Shown here piece by piece: positions 11,911-25,600 of a stretch of 64,000 bases of DNA. Both the position numbers and the translations under genes were made by a program. The DNA comes from Nymphaea colorata. Taxonomy: Eukaryota > Streptophyta > Magnoliopsida > Nymphaeales > Nymphaeaceae. The first letter of the stretch is position 1, and each line of letters starts with the position of its first letter. Location of the stretch: the NCBI RefSeq assembly GCF_008831285.2, contig NC_045142.1:10349952-10413951 (forward strand), given 5' to 3'. The notes below the pieces were generated by a model. The model saw nothing but the letters and a program-made list of their open reading frames with translations, was not told the origin of the DNA and searched no databases.

Positions 11911-11969
<59 letters not shown>
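11911..11969. repeat. (GA)29 microsatellite in the PPR leader region
   Basis: A pure GA run of about 58 bp, 90 bp upstream of the PPR ATG. GA/CT runs in leaders are bound by plant BBR/BPC factors; whether this one is bound is not shown. Confidence 0.95.
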
Positions 11970-11973
<4 letters not shown>

Positions 11974-12058
11974 CACCTGACGAGGGGCCTGGTTTTTCTT
12001 GCTTTATTTTCAGTAGAAGGGGTCTGGCCACCAGCAAAATCTCAAGGGAGGAGCGAGA

Positions 12059-13947
12059 ATGGCGACTTCAATTACTAAAGGAAGTGAAAAACATTTTGTC
12101 AGGGGCGTCTGCTCCGTGTTTTTAAAGGGTAAGTGGAGCACTTTATCTAATACCCACATCAGCTCTCGCTTAACGCCCTCGGTGGTGAACCTGGTTTTGC
12201 TTGAGCTTTCCAGAGATGTTTGCGACTCCTCAGGGGCTTTCTTCAAGTGGGTTGAATCGCTTCCTCACTATAAGCACTCCATACAACCTTGCTGGACCAT
12301 GATTCATATCCTTACCAAGCGAAAACACTTCAAAGAAGCACAATCCTTGTTAAAAAGGATCATTTTCAAGGATTTTCTTTGGTCATCAACCGTTTTAAAC
12401 TCTTTATTGGACAGTAGCAGCGATCCAGAGTCAAATGCCGAGATTCTGAGCTGGCTTATCATCTTCTATGCTCAATCTAAGATGACACAGGATGCAATTG
12501 AAACGTTTCGACAGATGGGGAATCATGGCATCAGGCCGCACCATCATGCTTGTACCTCACTCTTGAGTGCACTGGTGAAGGAAAGAGCTACGGCGGCTGC
12601 CTGGAAAATGTACCGTGAGATCCTGCAGGTTGGAATAAATCCAAATATCTACATTTTCAATGTAATGCTCCATGCTTGTTATAAGTCAGGGGATACAGAG
12701 GAAGCAGAGAATTTGATGAAAACAATGGAACGAAATCAAGTGCTTCCAGATTTAGTATCATACAATACCTTGATAGCATTGTACTGCAAGAAGGGAATGC
12801 ATTATGAAGCACTCTGTGTACAAGATAGGATGGCCAGGGAAGGTGTTAATCCAGACATTATCACGTATAATGCTCTTATACACGGGTTCTGCAGAGAAGG
12901 CAGAATGCGCGAAGCTATGAAACTTTTCAATGAAATCAGAGTTGCTGTACCCACTGAGGTCACTTACACGATATTGATTGATGGATTTTGTCGAGCCAAC
13001 AATCTTGAAGAAGGATTAAGATTGCGCAAGGAAATGGAATCAAAAGGGATTTTCCCAGGTGTTGTAACTTATAATTCAATTATTCGCAAGCTTTGCGCAG
13101 AAGGGCTGATGAGAGCTGCACATGATCTTTTGAATGAGATGAATGACAAAAAGATTGAACCTGATAGTGTTACTTGCAATACATTGATCAATGCATATTG
13201 TAAGAGAGGGGATATGGGATCAGCATTGAAAGTTAGAAATAAGATGCTGGAGGCAGGTCTTAGTCTTGACGTGTTTACTTATAAAGCACTGATTCATGGG
13301 TTTTGCAAGATCCAGGAGATTGATGAAGCTACAAAGGTCCTATTCGAGATGTTGGATTCAGGTTTGGAACATGGAATGCATATAATGCATTTTAATTTCT
13401 CGTTAATTTTGTTGCAGACCATTCACGAAAAACTCCTTTCAAGCCTTTTCTGAATGTAGTAATGATTCTGTTATTGAATGCAGGGTTATCTCCGAGTCAC
13501 AGCACCTATGCATGGCTTGTAGATTGCTACTGCAATCAAAACAATGCAGAGGCAGCTTTAAGGATACCAGATGAGATTGCTAGGAGAGGCATCATACCAG
13601 TTACTTCTGTTTATAGAGCAATCATCCGCAGATTTTGCAAGAAAGGAATGCTGGGTTATGCGCAGAGAGCATTTTATCAGTTGAAAGGAAGAGGATTACC
13701 CAGTGACAGTCTTCTGCATGCTCATCTAGCTTATGCATACTTGCATGGCGGAATGCCTTTGACTGCCTCAGAATATCTTAATGACATGGCGCGAACAGGC
13801 ATGATGATCACTGTTAAAATATATAACAATCTCCTTGCTTCATATGGAGATAGCAATCAGGAACTGGGCGTGTTCTGGAATCATGCAATGGAGAAGGGTG
13901 TTCTTGGAAAGAAATTATGCATATTGTTGCAGAAATCTCCTGTCTAA
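12059..13947 (+). CDS. P-class pentatricopeptide repeat protein (At5g38730-like)
   Basis: PPR proteins bind organellar RNA in a sequence-specific way and act in its processing, editing or translation. Two open frames (12059-13453 and 13462-13947) are one gene: a donor after 13361 and an acceptor at 13481-13483 (TGCAG) remove a 122-nt intron. Joining G+GG restores the phrase DSGLSPSHSTYAWLVD in frame, giving 588 residues. About twelve 35-residue repeats run from about residue 125 to the C-terminus, with clear phrases such as PDLVSYNTLIALYCKKG, ITYNALIHGFCREGRM and KKIEPDSVTCNTLINAYCK. Order and wording match Arabidopsis At5g38730 (about 596 residues) along the full length. No E, DYW or SMR tail is present. 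The start ATGGCG has a good context. The first 50 residues are basic and free of repeats, consistent with, but not proof of, an organelle-targeting peptide. If the intron is retained, an in-frame TGA at 13451 truncates the protein. Confidence 0.93.
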
Positions 13948-15435
13948 AATATTTAAATTTTGAAGTTCACTAGGATGCAGCTGGAAAACCTTTACATGAA
14001 CACTTCTTTTCCCAAATGTTGGGGTTTCAATTGGGTACTGCTTGTGGTAAAAGGATGATTGACTTAGGCATATGGATGCAGTTCAATGGTTTTGTCATTG
14101 TGTTCGAGTGCCTATGGGGAGACGTTCATGATTTATGATCCTACTACGTCTTGAAGTTGCACACCAGCTTCCCGGAGTAGTGTAAATGGTACCTCAGCGT
14201 GCTAGTCACCAAGATGAAGGTGCAGGACATAAAGAAAAGCCTGCTGCTGCATCCTCTTCCTAGAATTCTTTCTGATTGTATGTCATCTCATAACATTTCC
14301 TTTTCTCACTTAAAACAGCAGTAGTTTGTCATTTTCTTATGGAATTTTTGATTTCTTGTGGACAGGTAATATCTCAGCTTTTGCAGCATCTAATGTGCTT
14401 ACATTATGGACTGCAAAATGTTGAAGCTACTTTCATGTTGAAGTCACATAATGTACCTACTATAACCATGAATTAGACAAGTAGTGGCAACTGGCAACTA
14501 TGTTATTTGTGCAAAACCACCAGTGGCGTGATTTGAAGCTTCAGGTGACATGCCCAGATTCAGTGAGTCAATGATCCGGTACGCTGGTGCTTCCTGTTCT
14601 CATTATTTGAGATTTAAGTCTACGTCCTTCTTATCTCCAACTGTTGAACCAGATCCCACTGCTAGGTAAGCAGTTGCAGGCTCATGGACCTGAGGGACTT
14701 GGGCCTGATTGGACGTTGCAAGGTTGACTGGAATGTAAATAAGCTCCACTCAAAAAAAAAAAAAAAAAAATCCAACAACAAAGATGAATTGCTGGTGATT
14801 GGAATCCCGTTGAAGCATATCAAAGGCAAATATGATGAGAAATAAAAACAACTGTGTGAGTCTCTCTCCCCTCCCCCCCTCCCCTTCTTTTTCTTCTTCT
14901 TCACTCTGCAGCTAATTTTTTTTCCCTATTCCAGATTTTTGGCTGGCGCTTTGCCTGTTTGAAGTTCACTGTTTCCAGTGTTAGTGGCCATCGATCATCA
15001 GAAAATAATTGATCTCTTTCTCTCTCTCTCTCTTTTCTTCTTCTCCTTCTTCTTTTTGATTTTCTTTTGATTTCGGTGTTTTGATTTGCCCATTTTGATT
15101 GCAGATGTGGTTATATTCTCAGTTCGGGGTTTTGATTTGGTTTCTAGTTTGGGGATGAATTCGATTGGGAGTTTTGATTGCATTTTTGGGCACTTTGATT
15201 TAAAAAGTTGTCCTTTTCTCATAAGCCTTCAACCTCAGTTTTGAAAAGCTAATAGATCTCTGTAGCAGTAAAGGCTTCTAATGTAAACCAACTTCTGAAT
15301 GCAGATGTATAGATCATAAACCTCCATGAGTCCTCAATATCAGAATGTTTAAGAAACGTAGAGCCTGACTTAGGTTCTCTTGTTTTATGCTATTGCATTG
15401 TAATAATGATTTGAATTCCTGCATGTCCAAAAGGT

Positions 15436-15511
15436 CCAGTCACAAATGGTTGGAAATCCTACATGTTCATGTACCAGTCACAAATGGTTGGAAATCCTAC
15501 ATGTTCATGTA
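15436..15511. repeat. Perfect 38-bp tandem duplication
   Basis: The unit beginning CCAGTCACAAATGGTTGG is present at 15436-15473 and exactly again at 15474-15511. Confidence 0.92.
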
Positions 15512-18214
15512 TCTGCATAATAGATTTTACAAAACCCTTGTTGCATATCCAGTCACCAAGAACAAAAGAGCAATAGAAAGAGTGAACAAAAATATTAAGG
15601 AACAACTAGTTTTCATGTTATCCTTTTCTCTTAATCTTGCTTTATATAATTTGATCAAGGCTTGAATATTATAGGTGAAGTCCAATTTGAAGACAGTCCG
15701 TTAATAGGAGTTTCCACCTTAATATCTTGCAATAGCATCTAGTCACTCTAACCCTGAACAGGCTTTTGGAAAAGCAAAATTCTTAAATACACAGTGCAGC
15801 ATAGCTTCCAGCCAAACAAGCAGCCAGGTGACGTGGAACTTGTCTACACTGGAATTCCACAGATGGAAAAAAAAAAAGAAAAAGAAAAGAAAAGAAGGAG
15901 AGATAACTCAATAACCATCTTATGTGTGAATGTGGCAGAGAGACCCCAATCACTTTTAAAGTTACCAACCAAGAAAACAAGCTTGGTTGAATTGGTTAGA
16001 TATAAAAGAAAGAAAAGAATGTTGAATTTTGTCTTTGAGTGCATGTATGTAGATGTGCACTTCCATGCATGCCAAAGTGCTCGTATATCACCCATTTCAA
16101 CTTTGAAGGAGCTTGTTGTGGTTATATATTTGTTGAGGCATTAGATTCCATGTCAGTGAGCTATACTAGACAACTTTCCACCAGATAGTTGTGCTTATTA
16201 TAGAAATTTATCTTTCCTCAGTAGGAATGCAAATGGGCCAGATCTGCTCTTCGAATCATTTTTATCTATTGGCCGGGTTCTAACTTGACCAAGTTTTATC
16301 TGTCTTATCTGACCCATTTGAAACCCTATTTTTCAGAATTGAAACCCTATTTTTCAGAACTGTGCGGGATTCCTAGAATTTGTAGTTTGTGTTACTGCAG
16401 AATTACAAGCTTTTTTTCCTTCTTCTTCTATTTGCAAATAATCCGTTTGCAGTTGCTTTGATTGCTACAAAGCTTTCGTTCTCTTTTGTTTACTTCATTC
16501 TCATTAATATGGAGTACAAGTCAGTGTCCATATGACGGTCTGTATTCCTTTCCTTTATATGTTTAATAAGTTTTGGTAGCTTAATTCTCAAGAACAAAGC
16601 TAACTCTCTCTCTATCTCTCTCTTTTTCTTTTGTAGTACTTCAATTGGCAAAAAATAGCGAAGTCTTCGAAATTTTTTTTTTCCAAGTTTCAACAAGTGG
16701 CAGAGCATAATGATTCATCTTGTCAGCAACAACAATCCTTTGATGTCCTTGTTTTGTCAAATGTTTATCATGAAAGTTTTGTTTTTACACGCTTTTGTAA
16801 AATGTACTTTTTTAGAACAGAAGATAACTGGGACAGGTCACATCTTAGCTTTTTGTTGCCTATTTTATGCAACAAAACTCGAAACATCACCAAACCAAAT
16901 TTGATTGGAAAGCTAGGAAATGTATTTTTCTAGCCTGCTCAAATGTTTAGAAAGAATGCAAATGACATGATCTCCATTCAAACAAAACTTTTGTTGGTTG
17001 AGTTGTCTTTGAAAATATTTGTCCTTCCAAAATATTTATGAGAATGATGATAAGGTTGTTCTTCTCCTGCACATAGACTCTGGCTAGTTAGTACCTGTCA
17101 TTTGTCCTTATGAGTCTTTTCATGAGTTTGATTGAAGTCTCTTTGACGACGGTCACGACACAGAATCACTATTGAGTATTGAACCATCATTATCTCATAA
17201 TGATCTTTCTTCATAAGAAGCCCAGAATGGATGTTCATCACCCATCTCAAGTTCACAAACCTGTTACATGGTTGAAAGATTTTTATGCTTACTTCTGACC
17301 TCATCCTTGTCTACCTTGGATTCCTTATGTTGGGTGTCAAAAGTACTGTTTTCCTTCTGTCAAAATTTGCGTTACTTCATAAGTTTTGGCTTGAAGATCA
17401 AAATTTTCTTGTGTCTGTGGATACTTTTCAGAACCCACTTCTTTTGACCATGTTGTGCATGATTCAAACTAGACAAATGCAATAAATTCATGGAACTAAG
17501 AAATAACAATACTTGGACTGTTATAAACTTACTTCCCTGAGTAAAACTTATTGCTTATTGGTTGCAAGTGGGCTTACCTTATCAAACACTAGGTGGATGG
17601 ATCCATATACACGCTAGAGAAAGAAATATTCTCTGCAAGAAGATATTGGTTATATCAAGACCTTTGCTTTAGCAGTGAAAATATTATTGTGTACATAATT
17701 TTAGTTCAACTTGATAGAACTCTGGCTTTATACACAAATGAATGTACACAATGCCATGACCGTGCAGCCAAGATATAAGGACATACAGCAGTTGGTATGT
17801 GAATTCAGCAGATCCTTCTGGACTGAAAACACCATTTGATTTGGTTTTGTAGAATTGGTTGAACCCTTGAATGATTTGGTTTTGTACAGTCCAAGGGCGA
17901 CTACTTGTTCACTTCAGTGCAATATCTGACTTTTGGTGTAGTCCCCTTGTATATATGTCAATGGCGTTGGGCTTACCGAAAAGACAAAGAGACCATTGAA
18001 GAACTGACTTGCTTTCCACATGTTCCATTTGAAAGACGTTGGGGCAGCATTAAAGGGATACGGTCTTTGGCATGCCTTTATAGTTCTTAATAGCAATATA
18101 TTTTAGAAATTATTCATGAATATGGATTTGGGTAATCCAAGGCCCACTAAGTTCCGTACGAATCAACCTTATGAAACGAGTATATTTAGAAAAGAGGAGG
18201 GGGATACCTCGAAG

Positions 18215-18304
18215 GGGCTGAAGCCCTCCCTCTTTTTCCCTCATCCCAGGGGTTAAGGGCTGAAGCCCTCCCTCTTTTTCCCTCATCCCAGGGGTTAAGG
18301 GCTG
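18215..18304. repeat. Perfect 42-bp tandem repeat, 2.1 copies
   Basis: The unit beginning GGGCTGAAGCCCTCCC occurs at 18215-18256 and 18257-18298, followed by a partial GGGCTG. Each unit contains the short palindrome GGGCTGAAGCCC. Confidence 0.92.
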
Positions 18305-20234
18305 TTTTCATACTTGGGCGGGAAATGGTACACTCATCAATTAGAGTATTGTACATCTATTGTTTGCAATCCATAGGATTAACACACTCTAGAATTGAAC
18401 TGATGATTTTCATCTATCTGTGTATGTCTCTTGAGGCTAGCATGTTCAAAACCGGAGCTTCAAGAAGATTGCAGGAGTATGGGTGGCTGGTTGGATACCT
18501 TGTTCATGAAGCATTCCTGACTGACATACATCACTTTTGTGCATGGAAAGTTTGCATGTAAGAGCGTACATTTATAAAACTGGTTATTCTCCTTCGTATT
18601 GTTGTAATTCTCCTCAAAGGATACCATCATATTCTCTCTATTTTAGTCTTGTACGAATGCTTGCTTAAGAAATTGAGCTAGTGTTTGGCTTTGACATCTT
18701 TAACAAAATTAACAGGGCCTGCCTGGACTGAGTCCTGGCCTGGATGGACAGCAGGCTGCCTTCTGCTTTGAAGAAGTATTTCCACTTTTTGCAGCCTATA
18801 AGAGTAGTATTCATGGGAAACAAAACGAGAACGTGAAATTAACATGCCTTTAAACAACTAGTTTTCGCTAGCAGGCTTGTGACAAGCACGTTTTAAGTTT
18901 TGGGTGCTTTGTAACACTCAATTAGAATTGTGTTTCATACTTGGAACTAAATTATTTTCAGCAAAGCTTGTCTAGTGCACATGCAGTAAACGAAAACGAT
19001 AAAAGATGTTGTCTAAGGCACTCTCAGATTTTCTTTGCAGTCTAAGGATGGGTGATGCATACTTAGAAAAAATTGGTCCCAGAAATGCTTCAAATATGTC
19101 GACTCATGCATGTTTGAGCTAGCTGGCCTCAACCAAGCTCAAACTTAGCCTTGGGTTGCTTTCGAGTTCGCTGACTCGCTGGCACTAAACTGTGGGTATG
19201 TCAAAGACAAAGGATTAAATTTGAATTGTATTTACCCTTTATCATATCCAATTATTAGATATTAACGTAGTTGGATTCAAAGGTAAACTAAGAAATAACA
19301 AAAAGTTTTAATTTGAACACAATTTTTAATTTCAGCATGGGAATGTGATTCAAAACCGACTTTTATTTTCACATCCGATGACTTTTAAATATACAGCCAA
19401 CTAAATTATCATGTGTTAATAATTGACTTTCAAAACGTATGGAAATTAGATACAAGACATTTATTTAAAAATAAATCCAAATATGAACCCGATTGGCTAT
19501 ATATTTAAAACTGAATTTGAATTCGATTGGATTTCATTTCAAAAATTTGAATTCAATCTGATTTTTCAATTAGTTGGATATCTGGTGGGAATTGGATCCT
19601 TTGACATCCCTATTAACCAGCCTAGTTGGCCCTGAGCGCATCTCTGCCCAAACTAAGCCCTCAATCAGGAGCTGAAAACAAAATGCGGTGTCCTTGAAGA
19701 AGCAATTAGATTATTAAAAATAATTTAATGGAATAGTTTATATAATAACTAAGTTTCAAATCACTTCATGAGAATATGAAAGAATGAAAGTCAAAGGACC
19801 AAATATCAATAGCTGATGGGTTAGAAAATCATGATTTTATTTCCTAAAGCTATCATCTAATGGTTGTTAACAAAAGAAATTATGTTATAGTAATTGTATT
19901 TTTCTGGTGAGCAAGATGAGTAATTCATTCTACTACTCATCTCAGAGCCAAAGTCCCAATCTCTTCCCTATCATCTTGGGTACAATGCCTGTGTTTTGTG
20001 CCTTAAGGTGATATCCCTGTTATGCCTCTACATGCATATGGGTGTCCTCTTAAATTCATGTTAATAAAAACAATTCATGGAACAAATTAAACCAAAATTT
20101 GTTATCTAATGATTTGAGCATGGCTTGTGATTTTGTTTTTAGGGTTTATGGTTGTAAAACTTGAGGTTAGGGCCACCCACTCAAGTACTTTTGTTGAAAC
20201 TTTTGGGTTCCACTTGTTTCGAGTGAGTAGGAGT

Positions 20235-20440
20235 ATTTCATCTTATCGTCTGGTTGAAAACTGAAGCCTCTACCTTTCTCCCATCCTTTGAGGGTACTGG
20301 ACTTGCTTTTGGTGCACCGCGGTGACTTCACTGCTAAGTTTTAACTTGCATATTAGTGATCTCTTTCTTACATTATGCGGAGTTTACACCACAAAAGTTT
20401 GAAAAAGAGATTGTCGCCTACTAGCAGCCCCCACTCCCCT
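20235..20440. repeat. Member of a dispersed repeat family (copy 1)
   Basis: Contains a phrase order (ACTTGCTTTTGGTG, TTTTAACTTGCATATTAGTGA, TCTCTTTCTTACA) shared with segments at 35583-35783, 36125-36325 and 49015-49245. This is the most diverged of the four. Confidence 0.55.
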
Positions 20441-22012
20441 CGGCCTCGGAGCTCCTTGCGCCTCACTTGTTATATATGCTTAAATTATCAACTAATTTTT
20501 GGCCCATGTAGCTTCAAAAGTTCGTTCAGGCCTTCAGCCAACCTATTCCTTTCTCAAAGTAGCGGAAGCTTTTATTTCTTTACAACATCATATCGAACTA
20601 GGAGCACTTACAAATTTTGCTTGACTTAGTATGTAATCGTGCCCTTTAGTTGACTTTATAAATAAAGGAATTGAGCTTCAATAGAGCAGAGATACATGGG
20701 TCTCCATGGGGCAAGGGCTAAGCCAGAATTTTTTTTAAGGGCGGGCCGAACAATCCAATTTCTGGATGCAGGTAGGGCCAAACTGAATTTGAATCCAAAC
20801 AATACATGACACAACTAAAAATTTTTAATTTTTTCAATGTAATTTTTTTTTTAATTGGCTGGGGTGGGGCCATGGCGTAGGTGGCCCTCCCCCTCCCTCC
20901 GCCCCTGCCGTCCGGTACTCTCAAACCTTAATTTCATAGGTGGACTTGGGCCCAATTATATAACCTGCTCCATGAACTTAATTTCATAGGTGGATTTAGG
21001 AGGACTTCATGAACCTAAGTGGACTTGGTTCTTAACTATATATTTAGTGCCTGATCAAAAAATTTTCTAACACTACCAACCTTGTTTTAGTTTATTTTAC
21101 TTGTTTTTTATCATAATTCTAACGTGTTTTACAAAGACGGGGACCCACTAAGTGGCTTGCTTCTGAGTTCCCGGCCATTAGAAAATGGGAACATTTTTTT
21201 TTTATACAAGGGACCACCGTTTTTGCTAAGTGAATTTAAATACAAGTGGCCACATTTTACTATATGCCTCAAGTTTACTAAAAACTGACAAAATAAAGGT
21301 CTCATAAATAAATTGTTTTGGAATTATTAAAAGTAAAAAAATATGTGCACTTGCAAAAGGGCCTACAATTGAACACGTGGTGAACTAAAGAACAACGGAT
21401 TGTTTCCTCTTCTTTAGATTTTTCTTGATAAATATCTCCGAGCTCAGTAATTCAAACAAGAACTGAGTTCAGTAGTTCATAGTTGGCAACTTTATTCAAT
21501 ATCTACTAAGAATTAGGAAGCAAGATATGTAAATACAACAAATATATAGACACAAAAAACAAATGAAAAGAAAGATAAACCCATTCCTTTAAACACAGTC
21601 ACACTTCTGCATGCATTATTCTGAATATAAAAAGTGCTAATTATATACTTGTTATGAAAAATGATTGCTCGAAATATAGTTGTCTATTATTATACGTCTC
21701 ACTTTCTTGACAGTGGAGCTTATCGTGGCTTAGCTTTGGTGCATAGGGCTCGATCAAATTATCGTGAATCAATTGAATTTATCTCTAGCGATAAACTTTT
21801 TAGTGTCTGAACTAGATTTTTATTCAAAGAATTCTATCTAAAGCTGTTCAAGCTTGAATTTATGTGGCCTCCAAGTCTCATCCTAAGACACTACAATCTG
21901 GTTTCTCTTTATATAATTTTACCAGAAAAAATAATGCAAAGAGTTTTGAGTGAATAAGGGGTATTAAACCTATCGTTCGAAAAAAGGCCCGAAGGCCCCC
22001 ATTCTTCCTGCC

Positions 22013-22180
22013 TCCGGAGTCTTAAGTTGCGTCGGTGTCAACGATAGCAATGGTGCACCCTTCAACTTGAGTGCCACGCCCTACCGCCTTAAGACACAAG
22101 AATATAACACTCACGAGAATCAAACTAAAAACCTGCCTTAATACATGCTCCTAACTCGACTAGCTACGCAAAGAGTGCTA
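22013..22180 (-). mobile_element. tRNA-derived SINE-like copy (Au-like), minus strand
   Basis: Read on the minus strand, an A-box-like GCGTAGCTAGTCGAG is followed by a B-box-like TAGTTTGATTCTCG. A body containing CTTAAGGCGGTAGGGCGTGG then ends near CGCAACTTAAGACT. The same order is found in the copy at 62243-62407. It lies directly in the RH3 upstream region. Confidence 0.6.
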
Positions 22181-22354
22181 AATTGCATAGTGTTACTGGG
22201 CTTTTGAATATAACGGGAAAATATCGGGATATTTTGATCTGGTCATTTTAGCGTAATAAACGTTCCCTCTCAATTTCACACCGCCCTCTCGCTGACTCCT
22301 CCGTCCGCCGGAACGCTATCCTCTTCTCTCTCCTCCCCAATCTCCGCCCTCTCG

Positions 22355-22362
22355 TATATAAG
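22355..22362 (+). promoter_or_regulatory. TATA box of the RH3 gene
   Basis: TATATAAG within a CT-rich stretch, 248 bp upstream of the RH3 ATG. Transcription would start near 22390, giving a leader of about 220 nt. Confidence 0.65.
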
Positions 22363-22609
22363 AGAGACTGGGGCAGCGAGGTGGAGGTTCATAAGGCCAT
22401 ACGTTGTGCTGGCCTTATCGACTCCCTTCCCTGCTTCATTCCTGCCTGGACTTTGCATTTTCCTCTCTTCACTATCTCCTCTTTCCTCTCCGGACGAACG
22501 AGAGAGGGAGAGGAAGAAGTTTGGCGGTGTCTGTGAAGAGAGTGTTGGTTTCTCAACTGTTTTGTCTTGGAAAGCATAGTTTGGAGTTCACTGTCGGGGG
22601 TTCAGGAAA

Positions 22610-25600
22610 ATGGCGTCCATTCTTGGAGTCTCCTCTCTCTACCAGACAGTTTCTCTGGACCATTCGCGCAGGGGCTCCTCCCCCTTCCCGTCGTTGAACT
22701 CCGGGGACAAGCCGCAGCTTTCTGCGCTGTCGTCCGCGAGGAGCTTGAGCCGGGAAGCTGCGGCGAAGGGGTCTTGCGGCCGTCGGCTGCGATTGAGCTG
22801 TGTCTGCTCCGCTATAGCTACTCCCAACTCGGTGCTGAGCGAGGAGGCGTTCAAGGGGCTTCGGGGGTTGTCGAGCCGGGAGCTCGACGTAGAGAACGAG
22901 TTTGGGTTCGAGAGTGGCGGAGAAGGTGGAGAGGACGACCTTGCTATTGCTAATTTGGAACTGCCGGAGCAGCTTGTCGAGTCGCTTGAGAAGCGAGGGA
23001 TTACCCACCTTTTCCCTATTCAGGTACTGCAATTCCGCATCTTCGGTTTTAGGTTCTCGTTTTTCTTCTTACTAATACAAATGAGTTATTTCTTGAGTCT
23101 ATTACGAACGTTAATACTATTGCGAAGATGAACATTCGTTCCCTATAATGAAAGATGACGAGTAAAATTTAGTAATTCCAACACTTCGATGCGCAATTGT
23201 TTTCTTAGTTCGTTCAGCTAAACTAAAAGCGGGAGGCAATCTTTAATCTCATGATGGCGCACACTTAAAGCGCGTATAGGAACTTATGTCGCAGACAGAT
23301 TCGGCCACCTTCTAGATATAATCCTACAGTTCGTTTAAGAGGAAGTATATATAAAGTTGGTCGTTTTCCATGTCTAAATGTTTCCTTTACGTAATAAAAG
23401 AGTCAACAGTTTATAAAACACCGGAAACTTGATGATCAAGTTTCAATGTCTTTTTTTTTTTTTTTCCAAAAAGGCAATGCCAAAAGAGCTCCTTGCACCT
23501 GGCTAGGGTGGTACAGTTAAGAACTTCAAGTTAAAAGCTGTCAAGAGTTCAAGATAGGGAGGGCTTGCATGGTTACAAACTTGGGGCCTCTCTCTCTCTC
23601 TCTCTCTCTCTGAAAAATGCTAGTACGTGGAAAAAATGATGCATCACAAGACAATGCTGCAGCAGGACCTTGGATTTCTTTGTTGTATGCATTCAGATGG
23701 TACCTATGTTTGATGAGAGAAGATAAAGAATGCTTCTCTTTTATATAAGTAAAAAATATCTTCAAACTTGGTAACATTAGAAGTGAAAGAATTGACATTT
23801 TTTCAGGCGATGAATTTCAATACATTAAGTAGCCTTTTACAATTTTTAAAATTTGAGTACATTTTTAACATCTCAAGCAAAAACGTGGAGGTAATATCAC
23901 ATAATTATGAAAAACCAAAATGGTTGAAATGCGGTCATGTATTGACGGCTTGACCTTGAACATATCTGTGGTTGATACTGTAGAAGGTTTCTTATGCATT
24001 GTGCATTTCCAGAGAGCTGTCCTAGTTCCTGCTCTAGAGGGACGTGACATTATCGCCCGTGCCAAAACTGGAACTGGCAAAACACTGGCATTTGGTATCC
24101 CAATCATTAAGAGGTTGACTGCAGGCGAGGAAGGAAATATGATTACAAGGTGTCATTCTTTTTTGCCTAGTTGTTTTCCTTTTGTACTTTGGATGTCCTA
24201 CTTCTGAACTATAATTGTTCTGTAGTTTCAACTACTAACTGCTGTTTTTGCTTGTTTTTGTTTCTCAGGCGATCAGGACGCCTTCCTCGAGCTCTGGTTT
24301 TAGCACCAACAAGGGAGTTGGCGAGACAAGTAGAAAAGGAAATACAAGAATCAGCACCCTATCTTAAAACTGTGTGTGTTTATGGTGGAGTTTCTTATAA
24401 TGTTCAACAAAATGCTCTTACCCGTGGTGTTGATGTGGTGGTGGGAACCCCAGGTCGCCTAATTGATCTTATAAACAGTGGCAGTCTCCAACTCGGAGAA
24501 GTTAAGTATTTGGTTCTTGATGAAGCTGACCAAATGCTTGCTGTTGGATTTGAGGAGGACGTGGAAGTTATATTAGAGAAGCTTCCAACTGAGAGGCAGA
24601 GCATGCTTTTCTCAGCAACAATGCCTGGATGGGTGAAGAAACTGTCGAGGAAATTTTTGAGTAATCCTCTAACAATTGATTTGGTAATATTCTTGTTCAG
24701 ATGAGATGTTCCCATTCCTTCATATGCTCTAATCCTGCTCTCTGAGGAAAACAATTTTGTAGTAGGCAGAAGTCCCCTTTCCATTCCTGTTATTTTTTTA
24801 ATTTGTTAAACTTAATGTGATTCAATCATGTTAATTTCCACAAATGTAATGTTAACGAGACTTTGGGTTTATGGTAGTTTTATGTTTTTTATATGCTGGA
24901 GGTAATAGTCGTATCGGCAACACACTGTATCATTATTGTTAAGTGTTATGCTTTGAGTGATAAATGGGTCTCACATCCCTAATTTTTCTAGTGAAAAGTG
25001 GGCATCTTTTGTTGAATATTGATGTATCCTACTTTTGTGGTTTTTTGACATTTTTGGAACTTAGTTTGTGCATGTTATTGGTAGACCTCTTGAAGTTGAA
25101 GCAAGTGAACCTTGTAGTTTACTACCCCTTGCAGTTTTTCTTACATGGATCTCACATAATTCCCCTCTGAGACATTTGTCTTCTCTAAATTTTGAACTGC
25201 TTGCTCTATTGTTAGATATTCTATATCAAATCCAAATTACAGCTGACAATTTTGTTCTTTTGAATTTAGGTCGGTGATCAGGAAGAGAAGCTAGCTGAAG
25301 GCATCAAACTTTATGCGGTTCCAACAACTGCTACCTCAAAGCGTACAATCCTTGGGGATATGATTACGGTGTGTTCTTCTCACTATCCATATATCTCCTG
25401 CCCCCTCATTGTTTCTCTTCTCACTGTCAAAATTATAAATACATTTCATGATCAAGTACCTAAATGTTGTCAGTACCCAAATTCTGTCATTCCATGATTA
25501 AGACCAAGCATATTCTTCTTTGTTTTTGATGGCTCCCATTTTTTCATCCAAAACTTTATCACACAAAGGTAAATAACATGTAACGTAATTATGTTAATAA

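Larger units (their letters stand above)
13948..22260. other. Long intergenic region with scattered repeats
   Basis: No recognisable gene. The first few hundred bases are probably PPR 3' UTR. CT-rich tracts lie at 14860-15060 and 16600-16630. Tandem duplications at 15436, 16318 and 18215, a member of a dispersed repeat at about 20235-20440, and a SINE-like copy at 22013-22180 are given separately. The segment 19300-19615, with repeated GAATTTGAATTCGATTGG phrases ending GGATCCTTTGACATCC, and the one at 20705-20925 look like ends of degenerate transposons. Short open frames here match no family I know. Confidence 0.6.

Noticed and set aside
13462..13947. A separate 161-residue PPR gene or a frameshifted PPR pseudogene
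   Set aside because: A GT-AG intron at 13362-13483 joins both frames exactly in phase and restores a contiguous repeat matching the homologue.
22553..23032. 159-residue minus-strand frame over RH3 exon 1
   Set aside because: Antisense to a verified exon; no recognisable domain.
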